A stretch of DNA of 13,646 nucleotides from positions 1-13,646 of the forward strand of contig JBGSOQ010000209.1 in assembly GCA_041739035.1 (NCBI GenBank), written 5' to 3'. Shown here piece after piece: positions 6,835-12,916 of this stretch (position 1 is the stretch's first letter; each line of letters opens with the position of its first letter). A program made the translations under genes and the position numbers. The notes under the pieces were generated by a model. It was given only the letters and a program-made list of their open reading frames with translations. It made no database searches and was not told the origin of the DNA. Source of the DNA: XYD12-FULL-36-8 sp041739035. GTDB lineage: Bacteria > Bacteroidota > Ignavibacteria > Ignavibacteriales > Ignavibacteriaceae.

Positions 6835-8961
6835 TTATTTAACAATAATCATTTTCCTCGAAGAAAAATAATCACCTGCACTCAAAGTGTAAATATACAC
6901 TCCGCTTGTAAGATTTCGAGATACGTCAGAATGACTGTTGAACTCAACTTCATAACTTCCCGCTGGTTTGTATTCATCAACTAAAGTAACGATTTCGTTA
7001 CCAAGGACATCAAAGACTTTAAGGACTTGCCTACTGCTTACTGGCGACTGCCAGCTTATCTTAGTACTCAGATTGAAGGGATTAGGATAGTTTTGGTAGA
7101 GTTGAAACGAGGTGAATTCCACAAAAGAGTCGTTCGAAAAGCCAATTGGAATATTGAAAAATGAAATTACTTTGCTAAGAAATAAATTACGATTTACTTC
7201 AGTATAGATTGTCTCGAAAGGAAATCCAAGACAGATCACTTTGCCTGGTACAGTTCCATTTGGAAAGTTTCCTTCATAGTAAACTCCCGCAAACTGATTC
7301 GTTAAATTTGAGTATTGAATACAGTTGCTGCCGCCGTTGATTCCCTTTATCACATCCGGATATCTTACATTAATTGTTCCTTGTGTTCCATCATCGAATG
7401 CAATTGTTCCCATTCCATCGAAAATACTTCCACTAACCGGGTCTGCTTGATAATAAACTCCTGCATGCCCGTTAGGTGCATCACTAATATACTGGCATTT
7501 CAAAAAATTGTTGATGAAATCTTTATCCGAGGTTGAACCTTTATAATCCAAATCCCAGGCAATTTCAGAACCTGAGACAAACAGCTTTCCTCCATTTCTT
7601 AAAAATACTTTAAGTGATTCTTGCTCTGCTGTGCTAAACGTTTCATCAACAGTACTTTCATCACCGAGAATGTAATCTGCAATCGAGTAATTTTGGAGTG
7701 AAACTAAACCTTGAATTACAGCATCATTCGTTGCTGAACAGAATGAATAATCATTTTGATGGAATGCTCTGCCGTGCTGACGAATAAAGTTGTATGTGTT
7801 TCCAGAGGAAGCACGATCGAATCCGTTTACAATTATTACTTGAGGTTTGATTGGTGAAGGTACCGCAGCTAAAACCTCAGAAAAAAGCGAGTATCCTTGC
7901 GAACTTTGACCCCGCAGCCTAAAAAAAAATATGGAATCTGTGTCTAATCCATTGATTATTATGTTTTCGGTAAACTCTTCAGTTGAATCATTAAAGTATA
8001 ATCCATCATTACCGTAAAAAGCTTTAAATGATGTTCCGGGAGCGGGGGCTGCAAAAATTTGTAAGCTCGTTGGACTATTCCAAATCACCCCAAAAGATTT
8101 TGGGGTTGGGCTAATATTCCCGGCAAGTGTGTAATACGGTTTTAGTATTGTTCCTTCATCGCTTATCAAAACACATAAAGCCGGATCAGATAGCAGTTGA
8201 GGAAAAGTTGTATGAACTCCATCAACCACAACTGAATCGAGCACGAGACGAATTCCATGACTATAATCCGCATAGGTTTCTTCATGTCCATTATAAACCG
8301 GCTGAATTGGCTGCCCGTTAAGCTGATGCCAGCCATAAATTACCACCGGTTTCGGTACATTGGTTTTGAGATTTTGATAAATGTAGTTTGAAATTATTAC
8401 ATCCTTTTTTGTACCGCCTACTAAAGTTCCAAACGGATATTGAGTTAGAGCAGGAATTCGCAAAGCTTTAACAGAATCATTATGTTGAGAAAAAACCGGA
8501 ACTGTAATCATTTGTGCTGTTGGTGGAATGGGTTGTGGTCTCAGCTTGCATGGAGCAGTTGAATAAATTTGATCAACCATTTTTTTTGTTGGCAGAGTGC
8601 AATTAAGTGAATTGCAAATTCTTTGAGCCAGCAATGGAGTCATTGGTGTTAAGAAATAATCGGAATCCGAACCAACTGCGAGATATTCGGGAATTACAAA
8701 ATATGTAGCCGTATGATTATTACCAGCAATGTTTACAGCTGCATAGACAGGTTTTAGCTGTCTCATGAACTGCGGTACATTTCCACTGATGATCTGAGAA
8801 TAAATTTGTTCTTCTCTTTGGTCGCGCGGCATACTCCAAATAACACTTACAAATGCTGAACCTGAAAGTGCATCTGGCGAACGCGGCGGAATGGGTAGAG
8901 TCTGCGAATTTACAGTTGTAAAGAATAAATGAATGAAAATAGTAAGAAAAATATTTCTCAT
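6835..8961 (-). CDS. T9SS-secreted protein: N-terminal domain of unknown type, Fn3-like domain and amidotransferase-like-fold domain
   Basis: Complete 708-residue secreted protein. Residues 1-20 are a signal peptide (..FFTTVNSQ). Residues about 40-270 form a conserved-looking domain I cannot name, with histidines in recognisable patches (NNHTATYFVIPEYL at 81-94, YGWHQLNGQPIQP at 209-221, NGHEETYADYSHGIRLV at 224-240). Residues about 285-370 look like a fibronectin type III domain. Residues about 372-605 (PQVIIVNGFDRAS, FLRNGGKLFVSGSEIAWDL, KVICLGFPFETIY) resemble the class I glutamine-amidotransferase-like fold found in Bacteroidota proteins often labelled 'xanthan lyase'; no catalytic Cys-His pair is evident. 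Residues 619-708 are a type A sorting domain ending SSRKMIIVK, with an extra five or so residues (NSHSDVSRN) in one loop. The gene begins 15 bases after the small T9SS gene, so the two are probably one message. A binding or polysaccharide-related role is possible but unproven. Confidence 0.85.
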   Translation of the reverse strand: MRNIFLTIFIHLFFTTVNSQTLPIPPRSPDALSGSAFVSVIWSMPRDQREEQIYSQIISGNVPQFMRQLKPVYAAVNIAGNNHTATYFVIPEYLAVGSDSDYFLTPMTPLLAQRICNSLNCTLPTKKMVDQIYSTAPCKLRPQPIPPTAQMITVPVFSQHNDSVKALRIPALTQYPFGTLVGGTKKDVIISNYIYQNLKTNVPKPVVIYGWHQLNGQPIQPVYNGHEETYADYSHGIRLVLDSVVVDGVHTTFPQLLSDPALCVLISDEGTILKPYYTLAGNISPTPKSFGVIWNSPTSLQIFAAPAPGTSFKAFYGNDGLYFNDSTEEFTENIIINGLDTDSIFFFRLRGQSSQGYSLFSEVLAAVPSPIKPQVIIVNGFDRASSGNTYNFIRQHGRAFHQNDYSFCSATNDAVIQGLVSLQNYSIADYILGDESTVDETFSTAEQESLKVFLRNGGKLFVSGSEIAWDLDYKGSTSDKDFINNFLKCQYISDAPNGHAGVYYQADPVSGSIFDGMGTIAFDDGTQGTINVRYPDVIKGINGGSNCIQYSNLTNQFAGVYYEGNFPNGTVPGKVICLGFPFETIYTEVNRNLFLSKVISFFNIPIGFSNDSFVEFTSFQLYQNYPNPFNLSTKISWQSPVSSRQVLKVFDVLGNEIVTLVDEYKPAGSYEVEFNSHSDVSRNLTSGVYIYTLSAGDYFSSRKMIIVK
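6911..6935 (-). repeat. Extragenic-repeat-like insert inside the sorting-domain code
   Basis: On the coding strand this begins GTCATTCTGA and ends TCTCGAAATCT. The head of the non-coding element at 13539-13620 has GTCATTCCGA ... TTTCGGAATCT with almost the same spacing (25 versus 26 bases). Here it codes for SHSDVSRN between the EVEF strand and LTSGVYIY, where the neighbouring 550-residue protein has only DASK. The match was made by eye. Confidence 0.5.
7028..7055 (-). repeat. Heptamer array inside the sorting-domain code
   Basis: Four 7-base units of the same family, more diverged: the coding-strand units begin GCTGGCA and end GTAGGCA. They encode WQSPVSSRQ in the first hairpin of the sorting domain, the same place as in the two larger downstream genes. 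Confidence 0.6.
8087..8106. repeat. Perfect 9-base hairpin sequence inside the 708-residue gene
   Basis: ACCCCAAAA at 8087-8095 is followed by a 2-base loop and then its exact complement at 8098-8106. It encodes the TPKSFG stretch at the join between the N-terminal domain and the Fn3-like domain. The stem is unusually perfect for coding DNA; it may be a chance palindrome or another repeat-derived linker. Confidence 0.5.
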
Positions 8962-8976
8962 TATTAATTCACTACT

Positions 8977-9423
8977 TCATCTAAGCAAAATCATTTTCTT
9001 CGTTTGAACTAATTCTCCAACTCTAAGCTGATAATAATATATCCCACTTGCCAATTGAAGACTGCCGACTGCCTGTCCGCCTTTGGCGGAAAATTCAACT
9101 TCGTAATTTCCCGCTGGTTTATACTCATCAACCAAAGCAGCGATTTCATTACCAAGGACATCGTACACTTTAAGGGCTACAAACCCACCCCTCGCCCCTC
9201 CCAGGAGGGGAATGGCGTACCCGATTTTTGTTGTTGGGTTGAATGGGTTGGGGTAATTCTGTTTAAATATATAACGGAAATTGATGTAAATTCCATTTTC
9301 AACTAAATCTCTTGAAGTGAAACGAGTAACGTTATGGAGATAATATAGCTTATCGAGATCGCAGGATTGTGGCGATCCGCTTAAAGTTAGAACTGCAAAT
9401 ATGAAAAGTATTTTCTTTTTCAT
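8977..9423 (-). CDS. Very small T9SS protein: signal peptide plus sorting domain with almost no passenger
   Basis: The 148-residue product has a signal peptide (about residues 1-19, MKKKILFIFAVLTLSGSPQ), then only some 33 residues with no recognisable motif, and from residue 53 a complete type A sorting domain (FKQNYPNPFNPTTKIGYAIP ... LKVYDVLGNEIAALV ... LASGIYYYQLRVGELVQTKKMILLR). So it is cargo with nearly no cargo. Two loops are longer than in relatives: LLGGARGG in the first hairpin and AKGGQAVGSLQ before LASG; both are encoded by palindromic or repeat-like DNA. It could be the remnant of a larger gene that lost its middle, or a true short secreted peptide. The frame is intact and ends TGA. 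It is the first gene after a good promoter and is 15 bases from the 708-residue gene. GGGGAA lies upstream of ATG as a possible ribosome site. Confidence 0.75.
   Translation of the reverse strand: MKKKILFIFAVLTLSGSPQSCDLDKLYYLHNVTRFTSRDLVENGIYINFRYIFKQNYPNPFNPTTKIGYAIPLLGGARGGFVALKVYDVLGNEIAALVDEYKPAGNYEVEFSAKGGQAVGSLQLASGIYYYQLRVGELVQTKKMILLR
9049..9090 (-). repeat. Heptamer array joined to a TCCGCC/GGCGGA palindrome
   Basis: Positions 9049-9076 hold four 7-base units of the GTNGGCA family, two of them close to consensus (ATTGGCA and GTCGGCA). They run directly into a perfect 6-base palindrome at 9076-9090 (TCCGCC, 3-base loop, GGCGGA). Together they code for AKGGQAVGSLQLAS. In the other three T9SS genes the array is about 100 or more bases away, in the first hairpin of the domain. 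Confidence 0.6.
9181..9210. repeat. CCCCTCC/GGAGGGG palindrome in the small T9SS gene
   Basis: A 7-base stem (9195-9201 and 9204-9210) with a 2-base loop, preceded by a C-rich stretch, stands out sharply in AT-rich DNA. It codes for LLGGARGG in the first hairpin of the sorting domain. From memory it resembles C/G-rich palindromic repeats scattered between genes in Bacteroidota-type genomes; no search was done. Confidence 0.6.
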
Positions 9424-9446
9424 CAGGTTCCCCGAAAACCAGATGA
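9420..9446. promoter_or_regulatory. Operator-like palindrome over the start of the small T9SS gene
   Basis: TCATCAGGTT at 9420-9429 pairs with AACCAGATGA at 9437-9446 (nine of ten positions, 7-base loop). The left arm contains the ATG, the loop contains the GGGG of the possible ribosome site, and the right arm reaches to one base from the -10 box. It could be a repressor site across the transcription start. In a message read through from rlmB, it could form a hairpin that hides the start codon. Confidence 0.35.
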
Positions 9447-9475
9447 ATTATAGTATTTTTCTAATGCAATATCAA
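9447..9475 (-). promoter_or_regulatory. Sigma70-like promoter for the T9SS gene cluster
   Basis: On the minus strand TTGATA (9475-9470) is followed by exactly 17 bases and then a perfect TATAAT (9452-9447). Transcription would start near 9440, giving a leader of about 17 bases before the ATG at 9423. It lies in the 61-base gap after rlmB, where the gene content changes from housekeeping to secretion. The spacing and boxes are strong, although many Bacteroidota promoters use TAnnTTTG instead. Confidence 0.5.
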
Positions 9476-9484
9476 TTTAAATAT

Positions 9485-10213
9485 TTAGCTAATGCGCTGC
9501 CTTAATACTTCAAAAAGCAATATACCTGCTGAAACTGAAACATTGAGCGACTGAATTTTCCCTAGCATTGGAATTTTAATAAGATAATCACAGTTTTCTG
9601 CTACTAGCTTCCGGATTCCTTTTTCTTCATTTCCAAGAATAATTGCAGCAGGAAGTTTATAATCCATCATATCATAATGTTTTGCATCATTGAGGAAAGA
9701 ACCGTAAATCCAAAAACCATTGTCTTTTAATTCTTTTATAGCGTTTACTAGATTATCAACTAAACAAATTTTTAAATGCTCAATAGCCCCTGCTGAAGTT
9801 TTTGCGACTGTCTCATTTACCGGTGCACTATTATGTTTAGTTACCAGAACCCCGTCAACACCTGCGCATTCTGCTGTTCGTAATATTGCACCGAGGTTAT
9901 GAGTATCTTGAATTGAATCTAAAATTAATATCAACGGATATTTTTTATCTTTTGATGATGAGATAATTTCTTGCAGAGAGAAATATTTTTGTGAGGATTT
10001 TCGGGCAGCAACGCCTTGAGCATTAAGATTGGTTGTTATTTGTCTGAACTTATCGCTTGATACTTCACCGCATCTAATTCCTTTTTTCTTACAGGCAATT
10101 CGGATTACATCAATTATTCCGCCCTTTTGTCCGTGAAGAATATAGACTTGCTCTAACTCTTTCCCAGAGTTAATTGCTTCGAGAACAGGCTTTCTGCCAA
10201 TAATTAGAGCCAT
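9485..10213 (-). CDS. rlmB: SpoU-family RNA 2'-O-methyltransferase, RlmB type
   Basis: A 242-residue SPOUT methyltransferase that most likely methylates the 2'-oxygen of a guanosine in 23S rRNA (G2251 in E. coli) using S-adenosylmethionine. Residues 1-75 are the SpoU substrate-binding domain (IIGRKPVLEAI; later LNAQGVAA). The catalytic half shows motif 1 at 99-114 (DSIQDTHNLGAILRTA, with the Asn and Arg of the active site), motif 2 at 192-200 (ILGNEEKGI) and motif 3 at 214-235 (IPMLGKIQSLNVSVSAGIL), which build the trefoil knot and the cofactor pocket. Motif 1 has DT where DP is usual. Length fits RlmB. The close relative TrmH (tRNA Gm18) is less likely because of the N-terminal domain. It lies 19 bases after lgt and is probably co-transcribed with it. 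Confidence 0.88.
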   Translation of the reverse strand: MALIIGRKPVLEAINSGKELEQVYILHGQKGGIIDVIRIACKKKGIRCGEVSSDKFRQITTNLNAQGVAARKSSQKYFSLQEIISSSKDKKYPLILILDSIQDTHNLGAILRTAECAGVDGVLVTKHNSAPVNETVAKTSAGAIEHLKICLVDNLVNAIKELKDNGFWIYGSFLNDAKHYDMMDYKLPAAIILGNEEKGIRKLVAENCDYLIKIPMLGKIQSLNVSVSAGILLFEVLRQRIS

Positions 10214-10232
10214 ATTTATGCTTCAGAATTGT

Positions 10233-11090
10233 CTACTTTTTCTTACTCTCAATCTTTAAAAACGGCGGAGGATTGTATCTTGGCAAATCCTTTTTCTTTG
10301 TGAAGTAATAGTAGCCAATAGCTCCAACAATCATCAAAACAATTGAAATTAGCTGTGCTTCTGAAAGTCCGAAAAGTATTCGAGGATTGAGGCGGATGAA
10401 CTCTACCAATAACCTTTCTAATCCCGCAAGAATGAGGTAAACAGTAAAAAGTTTTCCATCAGCCCAGCCTTTTTTTCTTAATTTCCAAAGAACAAAAAAT
10501 ATTACTACCATTGTTAGGAATTCGTATATCGGTGTTGGGTGTAATGGCGTGTTATCCGGAACAACACCACCGGGATAAGATTGTGCAATTTCACTTCCTC
10601 TGAACATCAGCGATGGAGGAACAGTACCATTTTCATAATTTGTTCCCCAAGGAAGATTAGTCGGAATTCCATAATCACCATCACCGGCGAGATGACAGCC
10701 AATTCTTCCGATTCCGTATGCCAATGCAAGTGATGGCGCAGCAAGATCTGCAAGTGTGAAGAATGGAATTTTTTTTCGTTTAGAGTAAATCCAAACTGCG
10801 ATAATAACCAGTATCAAACCGCCATGAAAAGTTAAACCTCCGGGGGAAAAAGCCATTTTAAGCGGATTGCTGATAAATGCTTCCCAATTTTCAAAAAGAT
10901 GAAAAAGTTTTGCACCGATGATTCCAAAGATTATTGCAATCAAAGTAAATTCGGTTGCAATGTTGGGATTCATTTTTCTTCTTTCAATTTCCTTAGTAAG
11001 AATATAGCTAGCGACAATAAACGCTATTCCAAGCATCAAACCGTAGCTGTAAACCGTAAATGGACCAATCTTAAATAATTCCGGATACAT
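10233..11090 (-). CDS. lgt: Prolipoprotein diacylglyceryl transferase
   Basis: A 285-residue inner-membrane enzyme that moves diacylglyceryl from phosphatidylglycerol to the lipobox cysteine of prolipoproteins, the first step of lipoprotein maturation. About seven hydrophobic segments are visible. Conserved points are YSYGL (14-18), the FHGG motif with His89, GIGRIG with Arg129, and GLERLLVEFIR (223-233). The classical signature GRxGNFxNxE is replaced by GRIGCHLAGD, so the usual Asn is Cys132 and the usual Glu is Asp137; this variant form is, from memory, common in the Bacteroidota group. The end is strongly basic (ESKKK). ATG follows the previous stop by 10 bases and AAAGG inside that gene's end serves as ribosome site. 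The lipoprotein at 1-158 would be one of its many substrates. Confidence 0.92.
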   Translation of the reverse strand: MYPELFKIGPFTVYSYGLMLGIAFIVASYILTKEIERRKMNPNIATEFTLIAIIFGIIGAKLFHLFENWEAFISNPLKMAFSPGGLTFHGGLILVIIAVWIYSKRKKIPFFTLADLAAPSLALAYGIGRIGCHLAGDGDYGIPTNLPWGTNYENGTVPPSLMFRGSEIAQSYPGGVVPDNTPLHPTPIYEFLTMVVIFFVLWKLRKKGWADGKLFTVYLILAGLERLLVEFIRLNPRILFGLSEAQLISIVLMIVGAIGYYYFTKKKDLPRYNPPPFLKIESKKK

Positions 11091-11100
11091 CTTTCAACCT

Positions 11101-11610
11101 TTATTCAAATGTGAAATTTTCTTGATCAACTACGAATGAACAAAATTTTCGGTTGTTCTTCTTCGGAGGTAAAAATTCTTGCAGCAGCTTTATCTCTTTT
11201 TTGAACACATTAAAATCGACAACTGCGCTGTTTATGCTTCCATCTTTCTTGATAATATTTAATGTGAACTCTCCGTAAAGATCATCAAATAACACTTCGC
11301 TTACAGCCGGACCAACTTGAGTGAAATACGTCTGCTTTGGTGTTAATCCTAATATGCTGATATCAATTACTTTTTTATTTTTTTTTGATTCGGTCGTAAT
11401 ACCATAGTTCATGCTTGAGAAAAGCTTTTCTGTTTCGAGAGTGAATGCATATTGCTGCACTTTTTTTAATAGGTTGAACTTGAAGGCTATTTTGCAATTG
11501 TACTCATTTTCCCATTCCTTCTCTACCGGAATTCCTTCCTTCAGTTTATCAATGGTTTTCTTTCTTGCTTTTGCAATCTTAGGAACTGACTTTGGTTTCT
11601 TAAGCGGCAT
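11101..11610 (-). CDS. Protein of unknown function (169 residues)
   Basis: I do not recognise this protein. It has no signal peptide or membrane segment, so it is probably cytoplasmic. Residues 1-32 are very basic (MPLKKPKSVPKIAKARKKTI), which may bind nucleic acid or be disordered. Residues about 40-165 alternate hydrophobic and charged residues like a mixed alpha/beta domain, with notable stretches YNCKIAFKFNLL, DISILGLTPKQTYF and SFVVDQENFTF. The coding strand contains A-runs (AAAAAAAAAT at the SKKNKK stretch) but the frame is intact. It lies 5 bases after hisS and 10 bases before lgt, and lgt's ribosome site lies in its last codons, so it is almost certainly translated. Its tight place between two essential genes suggests a conserved small role rather than a recent arrival. 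Confidence 0.7.
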   Translation of the reverse strand: MPLKKPKSVPKIAKARKKTIDKLKEGIPVEKEWENEYNCKIAFKFNLLKKVQQYAFTLETEKLFSSMNYGITTESKKNKKVIDISILGLTPKQTYFTQVGPAVSEVLFDDLYGEFTLNIIKKDGSINSAVVDFNVFKKEIKLLQEFLPPKKNNRKFCSFVVDQENFTFE

Positions 11611-11615
11611 AATTT

Positions 11616-12866
11616 TTAATCTAAAATGATTGTTTCTAAATCTTTAACGGGAATCTGTTTTTGCTCACCGGTTTGCATGTTCTTCAAAGAAAAATAACCG
11701 GAAGAATATTCATCACCGCCAAAGAAAATGACGAACCTTGAATTCAGCTTGTTGGCTTCCCGCATTTGTGCTTTAGTGCTGCGATTCAGATAATCAAATT
11801 CAACTGAAAATTTTTTTCTTCTAAGAATGGACGCAGCTTCGTAAACTTTCTCAGCAAAATTTTCTCCAAACGTAACAATGTAAAAATCTAATTTTTCTTC
11901 CGGAAGATTAAATGATTTCTCATTTTCACAGGCTAACAATATTCTTTCAATTCCGGCAGCAAAACCAACACCGGGAGTCGGTTTTCCTTCAAGATGTTCA
12001 GCCAATAAATCATATCGACCCCCGCCGCAAAGTGCATTTTGTGAACCAACTTTCCCGCTGATAATTTCAAAAGTGGTTTTTGTATAGTAATCTAAACCTC
12101 GAACCAACTTTGCATCTACTTCAAAAGGAATACTTACTTCTTTCAAAATATTTTTTACGATTTCAAAATCATTCTTGCTTTTTTCATCAAGATGATCAAT
12201 GAGCATCGGGGCATCTTTCAACAATTTCTGATCGATCTCAACTTTGCTGTCAAATATTCTTAGAATGTTTGTATCGAATCTTTTTTTGCTGTCTTCTGAT
12301 AAATTACTTTTCTTATCGCTTAAAAATTCCCTAAGGATTTTTTTGTACTTCTCACGAACTTCAGGAATTCCAAGAGAATTAATTTTAACAACTAAATCTT
12401 TTAATCCTAAGCTTTTCAGAATATCGTAAGACATCTGAATCATCTCTGCATCGAGAATTGGAGACTCACTGCCAATTGCCTCCGCACCAAATTGATGAAA
12501 CTGGCGGAGTCTTCCTGCTTGCGGTCTTTCCTGCCTGAACATTGGGGAAATGTAATACAGTTTGTGAAGCGGCTGTTTGCTAGCCATCGAATGCTCAATA
12601 AAAGCTCGCATAACCGATGCTGTCATTTCCGGTTTGAGAGTTAAGCTTGTTTGACCTTTATCAAGAAAAGTGTACATCTCTTTTCCAACGATGTCGGTTT
12701 CTTCCCCAATACCACGGGCAAATAAAATTGTTTCTTCAAAAATGGGAGTTCTAATTTCAGAGTAGTTAAAATTTTTAAATACTGTTTGAACAATTAGTTC
12801 TAAGTGTTTCCATTTAGAAATATCGGAAGGCAAAATATCTTTTGTTCCGGAAACAGCTCTAATCAT
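11616..12866 (-). CDS. hisS: Histidyl-tRNA synthetase
   Basis: A 416-residue class II aminoacyl-tRNA synthetase that charges tRNA-His, of usual family length. Motif 1 lies around residues 35-60 (EIRTPIFEETILFARGIGEE). The ATP/His-binding loop is LTLKPEMTASVMRAF (75-89; many relatives have RPEGTA). Motif 2 is MFRQERPQAGRLRQFHQFG (109-127). The histidine-specific motif LVRGLDYYTKTTFEI is at 254-268. Motif 3 is PGVGFAAGIERIL (298-310). Residues about 325-416 form the anticodon-binding domain. The ATG opens MIRAVSGTKDILP, matching the family start. It lies 50 bases after the PTS gene and 5 bases before the unknown gene. Between it and the PTS gene I see no convincing promoter or terminator. Confidence 0.96.
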   Translation of the reverse strand: MIRAVSGTKDILPSDISKWKHLELIVQTVFKNFNYSEIRTPIFEETILFARGIGEETDIVGKEMYTFLDKGQTSLTLKPEMTASVMRAFIEHSMASKQPLHKLYYISPMFRQERPQAGRLRQFHQFGAEAIGSESPILDAEMIQMSYDILKSLGLKDLVVKINSLGIPEVREKYKKILREFLSDKKSNLSEDSKKRFDTNILRIFDSKVEIDQKLLKDAPMLIDHLDEKSKNDFEIVKNILKEVSIPFEVDAKLVRGLDYYTKTTFEIISGKVGSQNALCGGGRYDLLAEHLEGKPTPGVGFAAGIERILLACENEKSFNLPEEKLDFYIVTFGENFAEKVYEAASILRRKKFSVEFDYLNRSTKAQMREANKLNSRFVIFFGGDEYSSGYFSLKNMQTGEQKQIPVKDLETIILD

Positions 12867-12916
12867 TTGCAGTATTTAGTTAAGAATATATTGGTTGGAA
12901 AATTTTGTAAAAACGA

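Noticed and set aside
2767..9076. Heptamer units considered as a CRISPR array
   Set aside because: Units are contiguous, 7 bases long, without spacers, and lie in coding DNA; no cas gene is present.
9055..9306. Plus-strand open frame opposite the small T9SS gene
   Set aside because: It is a shadow of the sorting-domain code; the minus-strand frame has a signal peptide and a clear conserved domain.
8977..9423. Small T9SS protein considered as a lipoprotein (Cys21)
   Set aside because: The residues before the cysteine (SPQS) do not fit a lipobox; the cysteine is probably just after the signal-peptide cut.
12867..12916. Possible separate promoter for hisS (TATATT box in the 50-base gap)
   Set aside because: The -35 position matches only three of six bases and the DNA is very AT-rich, so chance is a good explanation.
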